From an uncultured Eubacterium sp. (GTDB lineage Bacteria; Bacillota; Clostridia; Peptostreptococcales; Anaerovoracaceae), in the NCBI GenBank assembly GCA_937894585.1, contig CALBGO010000120.1, positions 1-53,168 of the forward strand: a stretch of 53,168 bases of DNA. Direction: 5' to 3'. This document shows, piece after piece, positions 24,514-34,800 of the stretch. Each line of letters begins with the position of its first letter. Positions within the stretch are counted from its first letter, which is position 1. The notes below the pieces were generated by a model that saw nothing but the letters and a program-made list of their open reading frames with translations, was not told the DNA's origin and searched no databases. Both the position numbers and the translations under genes were made by a program.

Positions 24514-25029
24514 ATGAGTAATTTCAGATACAGGCTGCTGCAGTTTATGCAGGGCAGAAGAGGTCCGGATCAGTTTACGGAGTTTCTGTTTGCGGCATCG
24601 GGCATTTGTATCGCATTCAATATTCTCTGGCGAAACGGTATTACAGGTACTCTCGGCATCGCGCTCTGCATTTACGGAATGTACAGGGCTCTTTCCAGAA
24701 ATATCCATAAGAGGGAGCAGGAAAACAACTGGTTTCTGGCGATGAAATATAAATTTACCGGCGGCAGAGCGTCGGGAAACCGTTTTCGCAGTCCTAAAGG
24801 TTCGGGAGGATACGGAGGCTCCGGCTCATCTTCCGGATATGGCGGATATACAGGTACCGGCAGAGGTAGCTTTGGCGGTTACAGGGGTGAAGCTCCCCGC
24901 TATGATATGCAGAACTATGTTTATTTTAGATGTCCGTCCTGCAGCCAGAAACTGAGAGCGCCTCGGGGAAAGGGCAGAATAAAAATCAGATGCAGTCGCT
25001 GCGGCGAACAATTCAATAAGAAGGTATAG
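24514..25029 (+). CDS. Membrane protein with glycine-rich linker and C-terminal zinc ribbon
   Basis: A 171-residue protein of unknown function. Two hydrophobic segments (about 23-60, with a short turn) are followed by a basic region, a Gly/Ser/Tyr-rich flexible linker (about 88-130), and a C-terminal zinc ribbon with CPSC near 142 and CSRC near 161. The ATG at 24514 follows GAGAGGT. TATAAT at 24465-24470 with TTTACA upstream (spacer near 20) may be the promoter. It ends 47 nt before pyk. The cytoplasmic ribbon may bind nucleic acid or protein; this is inference. Confidence 0.75.
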   Translation: MSNFRYRLLQFMQGRRGPDQFTEFLFAASGICIAFNILWRNGITGTLGIALCIYGMYRALSRNIHKREQENNWFLAMKYKFTGGRASGNRFRSPKGSGGYGGSGSSSGYGGYTGTGRGSFGGYRGEAPRYDMQNYVYFRCPSCSQKLRAPRGKGRIKIRCSRCGEQFNKKV

Positions 25030-25076
25030 CAGAGTGTAACAAAATGTATTAAGACAGGAAACAGGAGGCAGTTATT

Positions 25077-26501
25077 TTGAGAAAGACGAAAATTGTTTGT
25101 ACAATCGGTCCCGCGTCACGAGACGAAGGAACACTGCGCAGAATGCTTCAGGCGGGTATGAATGTGGCTCGTGTGAATTTTTCTCACGGAACCCATGAGG
25201 AGCACAGAAAAACCATAGAAACCTTCAGAAAGGTCAGAGATGAACTGGGGCTTCCGGCGGCAGTGCTCCTTGATACAAAAGGACCTGAAATCCGTATCGG
25301 TAATTTTGAAAATGGAAAAGAGCAGCTGGCAGACGGCCAGCAGTTTACCATTACGACAGAAGCTGTTTCGGGAACATCTGAGCGGGTTTCTGTTACTTAT
25401 CGGGATCTGCCGAAAGAGGTGCAGCCGGGGAATCTGGTTCTGATCAACGACGGAAAGATTGTAATCCGTGTGAATGAAACCACAGAAACCGAAGTACGCG
25501 GAACGGTGATTCACGGCGGTGAAATCAGCAATCACAAAGGAATCAATCTGCCGAATGTGAATTTGAATATGCAGTATCTGAGCCGGCAGGACCGGGAGGA
25601 TATTCTTTTCGGTATCGAAAATGATGTGGATTTTATTGCGGCTTCCTTTGTCCGTTCCGCAGAAGATGTGCGTGCGGTCAGAAAACTGCTTGATGACAAC
25701 GGCGGCGAGTCAATCAGAGTGATTGCGAAGATAGAAAGCACACAGGGAATAGAAAATTTTGAGGAAATTCTTCAGCTTTCCGACGGCATTATGGTGGCAA
25801 GAGGCGATATGGGCGTAGAGGTTGCTTTTGAAAAACTGCCGGGCATTCAGAAGCGGTTTATCAGAAGGTGCGTCCAGTCGGGAAAAACGGTAATTACCGC
25901 GACACAGATGCTGGAATCGATGATTACAAGTCCGATTCCGACAAGGGCCGAGATAACCGATGTGGCAAACGCTGTGTTTGACGGAACTACAGCTGTTATG
26001 CTTTCCGGAGAAACTGCGGCAGGAAAATATCCGGCAGAGTCGGTGGCTGTTATGGCAAAAATTGCGGAGCAGGCAGAAGAGGATCAGCCGACTGTACCGG
26101 GAAGAGATCAGGTATGGCACGAAATGAATGCAGACGATGTAACCAATGCCGTGGGCCATGCAGCCTGCACCCTGGCAAAAGATATCAAAGCCGGTGCGAT
26201 TATGGCAATTACCAAGACAGGCTATACTGCGCGGAGGATGTCAAAGTTCCGGCCGTCTACAATGATTATCGGCGCAACACCTTATTCCAAAACATTCCAT
26301 CAGCTTTCTCTTGCCTGGGGTGTCTGTCCGATTATGGCAAATTACCGCTATGAAATTGAAGAACTGTTTGCTCACTGTGCCCGCAAAGCGATTCACGCAG
26401 GATTGATAGCAGAGGGCGACAAGGTGGTAATTACTGCGGGACTCCCTGTAGATGTGCCGGGAAACACCAATATTATCAGAGTTGTGGAGGCTGAGCTTTA
26501 G
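25077..26501 (+). CDS. pyk: Pyruvate kinase
   Basis: A 474-residue glycolytic enzyme converting phosphoenolpyruvate and ADP to pyruvate and ATP. The N-terminus KTKIVCTIGPASRDEGTL, the loop NVARVNFSHG (about 28-37), LDTKGPEIR near 64, and the active-site signature VIAKIESTQGIENFEEI near 214, followed by MVARGDMGVE, are all canonical. Length is that of the basic form without the extra C-terminal PEP-utiliser domain found in some Bacilli. The start is TTG at 25077 with AGGAGG at 25063-25068. The gene ends in a bidirectional terminator shared with spoVG. Confidence 0.97.
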   Translation: MRKTKIVCTIGPASRDEGTLRRMLQAGMNVARVNFSHGTHEEHRKTIETFRKVRDELGLPAAVLLDTKGPEIRIGNFENGKEQLADGQQFTITTEAVSGTSERVSVTYRDLPKEVQPGNLVLINDGKIVIRVNETTETEVRGTVIHGGEISNHKGINLPNVNLNMQYLSRQDREDILFGIENDVDFIAASFVRSAEDVRAVRKLLDDNGGESIRVIAKIESTQGIENFEEILQLSDGIMVARGDMGVEVAFEKLPGIQKRFIRRCVQSGKTVITATQMLESMITSPIPTRAEITDVANAVFDGTTAVMLSGETAAGKYPAESVAVMAKIAEQAEEDQPTVPGRDQVWHEMNADDVTNAVGHAACTLAKDIKAGAIMAITKTGYTARRMSKFRPSTMIIGATPYSKTFHQLSLAWGVCPIMANYRYEIEELFAHCARKAIHAGLIAEGDKVVITAGLPVDVPGNTNIIRVVEAEL

Positions 26502-26630
26502 TTTTGCAGGGATACGGGAGATGACAAGGTTTTGTGCTGTATCGCCTGCACAAGGCGGTAGGCATTTACAAGACAGAAGGTGTTTATAAGAATCTTCATT
26601 TCTGTATATACATTCTTTTCAAAAAACGGA

Positions 26631-26659
26631 AAAAGCTGCTTCTCGAGGAGGCAGCTTTT
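26631..26659. terminator. Bidirectional terminator between pyk and spoVG
   Basis: AAAAGCTGC (26631-26639) pairs with GCAGCTTTT (26651-26659), and the inner bases also partly pair. On the minus strand it is followed by a T-rich tract, so it serves spoVG well and probably pyk too. Confidence 0.85.
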
Positions 26660-26677
26660 GATCTTGCTGATAAATGA

Positions 26678-26962
26678 TTAAATCGGTCGTTCCTCATCAT
26701 CTTTTTCCGCAAGTACTTTGTTGTACTCGGCAAAAATTGCATCTTTGATTTTGTTTCTCGTTTCGGAAAGCAGTGGGTGCGCGATATCTCTGAAGTCGCC
26801 TTCGCCCATTTTTCTGCTTGGCATTGCGATGAAAAGTCCATTCTGACCTTCGATGATTTTGATATCGTGTACGACAAATTCGTCGTCGAAGGTTATGGAA
26901 ACTACGGCTTTCATCTTTCCGTCATCGTTAATCTTACGGATTCTTACATCGGTTATGTTCAT
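26678..26962 (-). CDS. spoVG: SpoVG regulatory protein
   Basis: A 94-residue protein of the SpoVG family, a small nucleic-acid-binding regulator involved in sporulation septation and envelope or virulence gene control. The N-terminus with VRIRKINDDGKMKAVVSITF and the central IEGQNGLFIAMPSRK motif are diagnostic. RBS AAAGGTGG precedes the ATG at 26960-26962. It has its own promoter of the vegetative type, although in Bacillus the gene uses sigma-H. It follows purR on the same strand, as in B. subtilis, without yabJ between them. Confidence 0.96.
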   Translation of the reverse strand: MNITDVRIRKINDDGKMKAVVSITFDDEFVVHDIKIIEGQNGLFIAMPSRKMGEGDFRDIAHPLLSETRNKIKDAIFAEYNKVLAEKDDEERPI

Positions 26963-27007
26963 GTACAGACCACCTTTCCTGCCATATTCTAACTAGTAGA
27001 TAATAAT

Positions 27008-27036
27008 ATTATACAACATTTGTTCCGCAAGAGCAA
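27008..27036 (-). promoter_or_regulatory. spoVG promoter
   Basis: Read on the minus strand: TTGCTC, a 17-nt spacer and TATAAT. The -10 ends about 46 nt upstream of the spoVG start codon. Confidence 0.7.
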
Positions 27037-27066
27037 GGAAAATGACAAAAATATCAGACTATTGAG

Positions 27067-27876
27067 TCAGAAAATTTTGCGGTTTGGATAGACCTCGATT
27101 GTTTTTTGATCTTCATCGACCTCTCCCAGACAAACCACTGCTGTGTAGTCGCTGACTCTTTTTTTCTCGGGCAGGGTGCCGACAATGGCGATGCCGATGC
27201 CTGCAACAGATACTTCAAATTCCGCGAGAATATCGGCAATTCCCTTGATGCTTCCGCCGCCGCGCATAAAATCATCAATGATAATGGCTTTTGATCCGGC
27301 AATTACGGCTCGTTTTGAAATTGACATTTTCTGAACCCGGTCATAAGAACCTGAAAAATAGTTGATACTTACCGTTGAGCCTTCTGATATTTTGGCTTCG
27401 CGCCGGATAATGATTAAAGGAAGATTCAGCTGATGGGCAACCATGGTTGCCAAAGGAATTCCCTTTGTCTCCACCGTTGCGACATAGTCGGCGCCGCGGT
27501 CTTTGAATTTCTTTGTGAAGACTGAAGCAAGCCTGCGAATTAAATGTGTATCGAACATAATATCCGAAGTATAGAGAAAGCCGCCGCCGAGGATTCTGCT
27601 GCTGTCTTTCAGACGGGTGCAGAGCTCGTCCTGTAAAAGATGCAGGGCTTCTTCGGTGATATCTGGAACAAAGCGGACGCCGCCCTTTGCTCCGGGTATA
27701 GTTTCTATATAGCCTGTTCCTGTGGTGCGTACTGATGCGTCTGCCAGGCTGATATCTTCGCTGATGCTGGATTTTGCAGCGCCGAAGGTATCGCAGAAGT
27801 ACTGCAGGGAATACAGTCTGCAGGGAGCGTCGATCAGCGTTTTAATAATAGCTCCGACCCGCTGAGTTCTTTTCAT
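27067..27876 (-). CDS. purR: Purine operon repressor PurR (Bacillus type)
   Basis: A 269-residue transcription factor. The N-terminal winged-helix domain (about 1-75) shows RTQRVGAIIKTLIDAPCR and SSISEDISLAD. The C-terminal domain is a catalytically inactive phosphoribosyltransferase fold with the PRPP-binding motif AIIIDDFMRGGGS near 200. PRPP binding releases it from purine-gene operators. RBS AGGAGG precedes the ATG at 27874-27876. It is divergent from murC, and the prs gene making PRPP lies about 2.4 kb away on the other strand. I see no clear PurBox pair in its own promoter. Confidence 0.95.
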   Translation of the reverse strand: MKRTQRVGAIIKTLIDAPCRLYSLQYFCDTFGAAKSSISEDISLADASVRTTGTGYIETIPGAKGGVRFVPDITEEALHLLQDELCTRLKDSSRILGGGFLYTSDIMFDTHLIRRLASVFTKKFKDRGADYVATVETKGIPLATMVAHQLNLPLIIIRREAKISEGSTVSINYFSGSYDRVQKMSISKRAVIAGSKAIIIDDFMRGGGSIKGIADILAEFEVSVAGIGIAIVGTLPEKKRVSDYTAVVCLGEVDEDQKTIEVYPNRKIF

Positions 27877-27905
27877 ATAAAGTGTTCCTCCTGTTCTTTC
27901 TATAC

Positions 27906-27934
27906 ATATTATTTCTTTTTAACTTTTTTGTCAA
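27906..27934 (-). promoter_or_regulatory. purR promoter
   Basis: Read on the minus strand: TTGACA, a 17-nt spacer and TAATAT, a near-consensus vegetative promoter about 30 nt upstream of the purR start. Confidence 0.75.
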
Positions 27935-28090
27935 ATGCTATCCATTTTTGGTCGGAATATGTTATACTATCTTATGAGTTATGCCCTGAAAAAGATTCGA
28001 TACGGAAATCTGCAGCGCATAAATCACAGACACAGGAGCAAGACTATCAGAGATAGAATACATATAGATTGAAATTTGGAGGATTAGCAG

Positions 28091-29470
28091 ATGATTCAGT
28101 TAACGGATTATAAGAATATACACTGCATCGGAATCGGAGGGATAGGCCTTTCCGCTATTGCCGAAATTTTGCTTGCAAGAGGGTATCATGTATCCGGTTC
28201 GGATATGAAACAGTCGGATATTACGGAGAACCTTGAGAAAAAAGGCGCTAAAATTTATATCGGTCACAGGGAAGAGAATGTGGAGAATGCGGATTTAATC
28301 ATTTATTCCGCTGCCATCGCAGAAGAAAATCCGGAGATTATCAGAGCAAGGCAGAAGCATATCCCCCTTGCCGGCAGAGCTGAAATTCTGGGCGTTTTAA
28401 TGGACGATTTTGAAAACAGCATTGCTATCAGCGGAACCCACGGCAAAACCACAACAACCTCTATGGTTTCTCTGATTTTAGAGAATGCGAAACTGGAGCC
28501 TACCATTTTAGTAGGTGGGAATCTGGCGGAAATTGGCGGAAATGTCAAGGTTGGAGACAGCTCCTATTTTGTCACGGAGGCCTGTGAATACAGAGACAGC
28601 TTTTTAGAGCTGCGCCCTAAAATCGAAGTGATTCTGAATATCGATTCAGACCATCTTGACTATTTTAAGGATATCGACCATATTGTAAGCTCTTTCGACC
28701 GTTTTGCAAAGCTGGTGCCTGCAGGCGGCAAGATTATCGCTTATGATGCCAATCCGTTTGTAAACCGGATTATCAGAGATATTCCGGATGCCATCACTTA
28801 CGGATACAATGCAAATTGTACCTACCATATTGCAGATGTATCCTTTGACGGCGAAGGAATGCCGGTTTTCAGTGTTAACTACCGGGGAGAAAAACTGGGC
28901 ACGGTAAAACTCTCCGTACCGGGTGAACATAATATTCTCAATGCTGTAGGCGCTTTTGCGTGCTGTCATCAGCTGGGAGTGGATACTGATGTGATTGTGA
29001 AAACTTTAGGAGAATATAAAGGCACGCAGAGAAGATTCGATATTGTGGGAACCACAGAAAACGGTGTAAAACTGGTGGACGACTATGCACATCATCCTAC
29101 GGAAATCAGAGCGACACTTTCTGCGGCGGACAATATTCCACACAACAGATTGTGGTGCCTGTTCCAGCCCCATACCTATACCAGAACTCTGGCTTTGTTC
29201 GATGACTTTGCGGAAGCTTTTGAACAGGCGGATATTCTGGTACTGGCGGAGATTTACGCAGCGAGAGAAAAGAATATCTACAAGATTTCGTCAGAGGAGC
29301 TTGCCGACGAAATTAAGAGAGTGCATCCTGAAAAGAAGGTGTACTATATGAGCACTTTTGAAGAGATTTCCAATTATGTAAAGAAAAATGCCGAAGCGGG
29401 AGATCTAGTGATTACTATGGGAGCGGGAGATATTTATAAAGTCGGAACCATGATTATGGAACAGATGTAA
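28091..29470 (+). CDS. murC: UDP-N-acetylmuramate--L-alanine ligase
   Basis: A 459-residue peptidoglycan precursor enzyme that adds L-alanine to UDP-MurNAc using ATP. The N-terminal Rossmann motif is GIGGIGLSAIAE (14-25), the ATP loop is SGTHGKTTTT (114-123), and the later DDYAHHPTEI motif near 333 and FQPHTYTRT near 358 are standard for MurC. RBS TTGGAGGA precedes the ATG. A TATACT lies near 27963. Its place between purR and the glmU-like gene is not the Bacillus order, but it keeps cell-wall precursor genes together (GlcNAc acetylation, MurNAc ligation). Confidence 0.97.
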   Translation: MIQLTDYKNIHCIGIGGIGLSAIAEILLARGYHVSGSDMKQSDITENLEKKGAKIYIGHREENVENADLIIYSAAIAEENPEIIRARQKHIPLAGRAEILGVLMDDFENSIAISGTHGKTTTTSMVSLILENAKLEPTILVGGNLAEIGGNVKVGDSSYFVTEACEYRDSFLELRPKIEVILNIDSDHLDYFKDIDHIVSSFDRFAKLVPAGGKIIAYDANPFVNRIIRDIPDAITYGYNANCTYHIADVSFDGEGMPVFSVNYRGEKLGTVKLSVPGEHNILNAVGAFACCHQLGVDTDVIVKTLGEYKGTQRRFDIVGTTENGVKLVDDYAHHPTEIRATLSAADNIPHNRLWCLFQPHTYTRTLALFDDFAEAFEQADILVLAEIYAAREKNIYKISSEELADEIKRVHPEKKVYYMSTFEEISNYVKKNAEAGDLVITMGAGDIYKVGTMIMEQM

Positions 29471-29505
29471 CTTTGTGCAGGAAATAAAACAGAGGGATTG
29501 ATTAT

Positions 29506-30201
29506 ATGACATATCAGGAATATAAAGAAAAAGAAGAAAAGCGGATTGCCCGCTGTATTTCCTTTCTTGAGAAGGGAGTTGATTTTGCCGATATTCATAC
29601 CGCATATATTGATGAAGGTGTTGAAATTGGTGCGGGTACCTTTATCGGTCCCTGCGTAAGCCTTGAGGGCATGACTGTCATCGGTGAAAACTGTAAGATT
29701 ATGCAGAATACGAGGATTTGCGACTCTGTTATTAAGGACAATGTGGAGGTGCAGTCTTCTGTAATTACGGAAAGTACGGTAGGTGCGGGTACGAAGGTGG
29801 GACCTTTTGCTTATCTGCGGCCGGAAAGCGTTATCGGCGAAAACTGCAAAGTCGGTGATTTTGTTGAGGTTAAGAATTCGTCCATTGGGGACGGTTCAAA
29901 AGCATCCCATCTGACTTATATCGGGGATTCAGATGTGGGACGGGATGTAAATATAGGCTGCGGTGTGGTATTTGTCAACTACGACGGTACAAAAAAACAC
30001 CGTTCGGTTATTGGGGATGGAGTATTTATCGGCTGCAATACCAATCTGGTATCTCCGGTCAGAGTTGACGACGGCGCATATATTGCGGCAGGAAGCACTT
30101 TGACGGAAGATGTTCCGGAAGATGCCCTTGCGGTTGCCAGAGCAAGGCAGAGAAACATCGAAGGCTGGGCGGCCAAAAAGGGACTTTACAACAAGAAGTA
30201 G
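29506..30201 (+). CDS. GlmU acetyltransferase domain only
   Basis: A 231-residue left-handed beta-helix protein equal to the C-terminal half of GlmU, which acetylates glucosamine-1-phosphate. The protein begins at the inter-domain linker (KRIARCISFLEKGVDF). The acetyltransferase residues are kept: the histidine in SHLTYIGD, NYDGTKKH and AAGSTLTEDV near the end. The N-terminal uridylyltransferase domain, with its usual LAAGxGTRM motif, is absent, and the 35-bp gap upstream has no room for remnants. The gene still precedes prs, as full-length glmU does in Bacillus. The uridylyl step must be supplied elsewhere. Confidence 0.88.
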   Translation: MTYQEYKEKEEKRIARCISFLEKGVDFADIHTAYIDEGVEIGAGTFIGPCVSLEGMTVIGENCKIMQNTRICDSVIKDNVEVQSSVITESTVGAGTKVGPFAYLRPESVIGENCKVGDFVEVKNSSIGDGSKASHLTYIGDSDVGRDVNIGCGVVFVNYDGTKKHRSVIGDGVFIGCNTNLVSPVRVDDGAYIAAGSTLTEDVPEDALAVARARQRNIEGWAAKKGLYNKK

Positions 30202-30236
30202 TTTCAGACGAACAAAAGAAAGAAGAGGTACAAAAA

Positions 30237-31187
30237 ATGAAAAACGGCGCATTTTCAGATTACAAAGTGTTTACCGGAAATTCACACACTGAACTTGCAG
30301 AAGAAATCGCATCTATTATGGGAAAACCGCTTGGCAAAGCAACGGTAACGAAATTCAGCGACGGTGAAATCTCCGTGAATCTTTGGGAATCTGTAAGAGG
30401 TATCGATGTCTATATCGTGCAGTCTACCTGCAATCCGGTCAACGATAACCTGATGGAGCTTCTGATTATGATTGACGCCATGAAGAGAGCTTCCGCAGGC
30501 AGAATCAACGCTGTTATTCCTTATTACGGTTATGCAAGACAGGACAGAAAAGCCAAAGCAAGGGATCCTATCACGGCAAAGCTGGTTGCAGACCTTTTAG
30601 TTGCGGCAGGTGCAGACAGAGTGGTCTCTATGGATCTGCACGCAAATCAGATTCAGGGCTACTTCGATATTCCGGTGGATCACCTTGTAGGTATGCCGAT
30701 TCTGGCAAGATATTTTAAGGAAAAAGCTCTGGAAGATGTGGTTGTCGTATCTCCGGATCACGGCAGTGTAACCCGCGCAAGAAATATGGCGGAATATCTC
30801 AACTGCCCGATTGCAATTGTGGACAAGAGAAGACCGGAACCGAACAAGAGTGAGATTATGAACATTATCGGCAACATTGACGGAAAGAACTGTATTATCT
30901 TAGACGATATGATTGATACTGCGGGAACTATTTCCAATGCTGCCAATGCAATTAAAGATTTAGGCGCAAAGGCTGTCTATGCCTGTGCAACCCACCCAGT
31001 ACTTTCGGGCCCTGCGGTAGAAAGACTGGAAGGCTCTGCTATTGAAGAACTGGTACTTCTTAATACCATTCCGATTCCGGAAGAAAAGAAAATCGGAAAA
31101 ATGAAATTCCTGTCCGTAGCGCCGCTCTTTGCAGAAGCTATGACAAGAATTTTCACCAATGGTTCCGTAAGTAAACTGTTCGACTGA
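30237..31187 (+). CDS. prs: Ribose-phosphate pyrophosphokinase
   Basis: A 316-residue enzyme making PRPP from ribose-5-phosphate and ATP, the precursor for purines, pyrimidines and NAD and the ligand of PurR. Canonical motifs: SDGEISVN near 42, YYGYARQDRKAKARDPI near 99, SMDLHANQIQGYFDIP near 132, VVSPDHGSVTRA near 168 and the PRPP loop IILDDMIDTAGT near 220. AGAAGAGGT precedes the ATG. It lies 35 nt after the glmU-like gene. Confidence 0.97.
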   Translation: MKNGAFSDYKVFTGNSHTELAEEIASIMGKPLGKATVTKFSDGEISVNLWESVRGIDVYIVQSTCNPVNDNLMELLIMIDAMKRASAGRINAVIPYYGYARQDRKAKARDPITAKLVADLLVAAGADRVVSMDLHANQIQGYFDIPVDHLVGMPILARYFKEKALEDVVVVSPDHGSVTRARNMAEYLNCPIAIVDKRRPEPNKSEIMNIIGNIDGKNCIILDDMIDTAGTISNAANAIKDLGAKAVYACATHPVLSGPAVERLEGSAIEELVLLNTIPIPEEKKIGKMKFLSVAPLFAEAMTRIFTNGSVSKLFD

Positions 31188-31246
31188 TTTTAATAAACGA
31201 TAATAATTTTCATAATTTTATTGAATGTAAAGGAATATAATTTGTT

Positions 31247-31852
31247 ATGTATGTAATCGCAGGACTGGGAAATCCCGGCAAAAAATATGAAAATACCAGA
31301 CATAATATGGGGTTTATTACGATTGACAGGCTTGCAGAAAAGCATGACATCAGAACAGATAAACTGAAGTTTAAATCTCTGGTCGGCGAGGGAAGAATCG
31401 CCGGCCGGAAGGTACTTCTTGTAAAGCCGCAGACTTATATGAATCTGAGCGGTGAGGCGATTCGGGAAGTGATGCATTTTTATAAGCTGGAGCCTGAAAA
31501 TCTGATTGTGATTTATGACGATATCGATATTGAGCTGGGAGCGCTGCGTATCCGTAAATTCGGAAGCGCCGGCACCCATAACGGTATGAAATCCGTAGTG
31601 TATCAGCTTCAGTCGGATCGGTTTCCGCGGGTAAGAATCGGAATCGGCAGTCAAAAAAAGGCCGATCTTGCAGACTTTGTAATCGGCGGATTTTCCAAAG
31701 AAGAAGTGCCTGTTTTGGAAGAAACTGTAGACAAAGCTGTCAGCGCCGTAGAATGTATGCTGGCAGAAGATGTTGATATTGCAATGAACCGTTATAACAC
31801 CGGTAAAAAATTAAAACCGAAGAAGGAAGAAGATGAAAAAGGGAATCATTAA
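31247..31852 (+). CDS. pth: Peptidyl-tRNA hydrolase
   Basis: A 201-residue enzyme that releases peptides from prematurely dropped peptidyl-tRNA. The N-terminus AGLGNPGKKYENTRHNMGF has N9 and catalytic H19, the YDDIDIELG motif supplies the catalytic aspartate near 93, and GSAGTHNGMKSV is the usual glycine-rich loop (Thr replaces the common Gly). The ctc gene usual between prs and pth in Bacillus is missing. It overlaps the mfd start by 20 nt. AAAGGAATA precedes the ATG at some distance. Confidence 0.96.
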   Translation: MYVIAGLGNPGKKYENTRHNMGFITIDRLAEKHDIRTDKLKFKSLVGEGRIAGRKVLLVKPQTYMNLSGEAIREVMHFYKLEPENLIVIYDDIDIELGALRIRKFGSAGTHNGMKSVVYQLQSDRFPRVRIGIGSQKKADLADFVIGGFSKEEVPVLEETVDKAVSAVECMLAEDVDIAMNRYNTGKKLKPKKEEDEKGNH

Positions 31853-34800
31853 TATTTCGGGTATTTCCGAAAGCAGATGTGCACCTGTTATTTCCGATAT
31901 CGTAAAAGAAGAAGGACAGAGTCTGATTGTAACTGCCACCGCAGCAAAGGCAGCGCGATTGGCTTCGGATCTTTCTTTTTTTTCTGATAAGGAAATTCTG
32001 GTGCTGCCGCCGGAGGAACAGGTTTTTCTGCGGTATGAAGCAAAAAACCACGATCAGCTTATTGAACGGCTGAAAATCTTAAAGGCGCTGCGTACAGGCA
32101 AAAACTGTATTGTGGTAGCGCCTGTTTCTGCTGCTGTTAAAAAGATTACACCTCACCGGAATTTTGAAAGTGCTTCTGTGAAACTTTCTCCGGGCAGCGA
32201 GGTCGATATTGAGAATTTAAAAGAAACCCTGGTGAAACTGGGCTATGAGCGGATGGAGCTTGTGGATATGCGCGGTCAGTTTTCTGTCAGGGGTGGTATT
32301 ATCGATGTATTCACACCGGACAGCGAGTATCCGTACAGAATTGAGCTTTTCGATACGGAAGTGGATTCTGTCAGAAGCTTCGATCCGAATACACAGCGTT
32401 CTGTTGAGAACTTAGCTTCGGTGGAAATCTTTCCGGCAGAGCAGATTTTGGCAGATAAGTCTCTTTTTAACGATGCGGCGCAGCGTCTTCACAGAGAATA
32501 TACGACGCAGATTAAGAATCTTATGAAGCGGGGAGAAGAATTCGAAGAGGCGGCAGCTCGTTTGGAAAAGCGAAGAGACGAGCTTTGCGAGTATATCAGA
32601 AATGTATCGAACCTGCAGCTTCTGGAGAATTATCTTCATTATTTTTACGAGGAGACAGAGTATCTGTGGGATTATATGGAAGACGGCACGATTGTCATCG
32701 ATGATCCGGACAGAATCTGCGAATACCTCGACGCGAGGAGCGCCGAGCTGAAAGACGACTTTCAAATCTTTTTAGAGCGGGGACAGGTGATTCCGGAAGA
32801 TATGAAACTGATTTCCGGAAAGGAAGATTTTCTTAAAGTCTACAAATATCCGTCGGTTTATGTTCTGACGCCTTTTGCCAAAATGATTAAAGGTGCGGAA
32901 CAGTTAAGCCAGGTGCACAGCATACAGAGCAGGCAGATGGCTGCTTTCGGCGGCCGTATGGATTTTCTGGAATCGGAGCTTAGGGAGTATGTGCGTAAGA
33001 ATTACCGCATTACCATCGTCTGCTCGTCAAAAGAACGGATTGAAAACCTGAAAGAGTTTGCCCTGCGGATCGGTCTTTCGGAAAAAATCCTCTTTGAAGA
33101 GGGTTTATTAAGCAGCGGTATGGATTTTCCGGAAAAGAAAATCTGCTATATCAGTGAAAACGATATTTTTTCCGGTCAGAAGCTGAGCCGTTCAAAGCGC
33201 AGAAAGAAAAAGACCAAATCGGAGCAGATACAGACCTTTTCGGATATGAGAAGCGGCGATTTTGTGGTCCACGAGAATCACGGAATCGGTAAGTTCCTCG
33301 GCATTGAACAGCTGACGGTGCAGGGGGAGCAGAAGGACTATCTGAAAATTAAATACGCCGGAAACGATATGCTGTATGTACCGGTCGAGCAGATGGATCT
33401 GATTCAGAAATATATCGGCTCTGATGCTGCCTCTCCCAAAATCAACAAGCTGTCCGGCGGAGAATGGAAGGCAACAAAAGCAAAGGCAAAAGCTGCCATC
33501 GCGCAGATGGCACAGGAGCTTCTGCAGCTTTATGCTCAGAGGAAGATGCAGAAAGGCCATTCTTTCTGTGAAGATACAGTTTGGCAGAAAGAATTTGAAG
33601 ACGCATTTCCGTACACGGAAACCGATGATCAGCTTAGAGCTGTTTCTGAAATCAAGGAGGATATGGAACGGCCCGCCGCTATGGACAGACTTCTCTGCGG
33701 AGATGTGGGCTTCGGCAAAACGGAAGTGGCGGCAAGAGCGATATTCAAATGTATTGCAGACGGCAAGCAGGCGGCTTTACTGGTGCCTACCACTGTTCTT
33801 GCTAATCAGCATTACTACACGCTGAAGGAACGGTTTTCACAATTTCCCGTGGAGGTGGAAATGCTGTCCAGATTCCGTTCGGATAAACAGCAGGAGCATA
33901 TCATAGATCTTCTCAACAAAGGGCAGATTGATCTGATTATCGGAACTCACAGGCTGTTGTCCTCCGATGTGAGATTTAAGGATTTGGGACTTCTTGTAAT
34001 CGACGAGGAACAGCGGTTTGGTGTGGCGCACAAGGAGAAAATCAAGCAGCTTAAGCAGAATGTGGATGTTCTGACCTTATCCGCAACACCGATTCCGAGA
34101 ACATTGAATATGTCGCTGACCGGAATTAAAGATATGAGTGTCATAGAAGAGCCTCCTGCGGAGCGTTATCCTGTGCAGACTTATGTTTTGGAGCAGGACG
34201 ATGTTATGATTCGAGAAATTATCACAAGGGAACTGGACCGGGGCGGTCAGGTCTTTGTGGTATATAACAGAGTGCGGGGTATCAACAAATTGGCGGATCA
34301 TATCAGAGAACTGGTTCCCGATGCGCAGGTATGCGTGGGACACGGTCAGATGAACGAGCATATGCTGGAAGATGTGATGCTCAGTTTTGTAAGAGGAGAA
34401 TACGATGTGATGGTGGCGACAACCATTATCGAATCGGGTATCGATATCTCCAATGCCAACACTATGATTATTATAGATGCCGATAAATACGGGCTTTCTC
34501 AGCTTTATCAGCTTCGCGGCAGGGTGGGCCGTTCCAATCGTATGGCATATGCTTACCTGATGTATCAGAAGGATAAGGTACTGACTGAGATTGCGGAAAA
34601 GCGTCTCAAGGCGATTAAAGAATTTACCGAGTTCGGCGCCGGTTTTAAGGTGGCAATGCGGGATCTTGAAATTCGCGGTGCGGGAAATCTTCTCGGCAGC
34701 GAACAGAGCGGGCATATGATGAATATAGGATATGAGCTTTATTGTAAGTTGGTAGACGATGCAATCCGTGCGCTGCAGGGCGAAATCGTAAGCGACCGCG

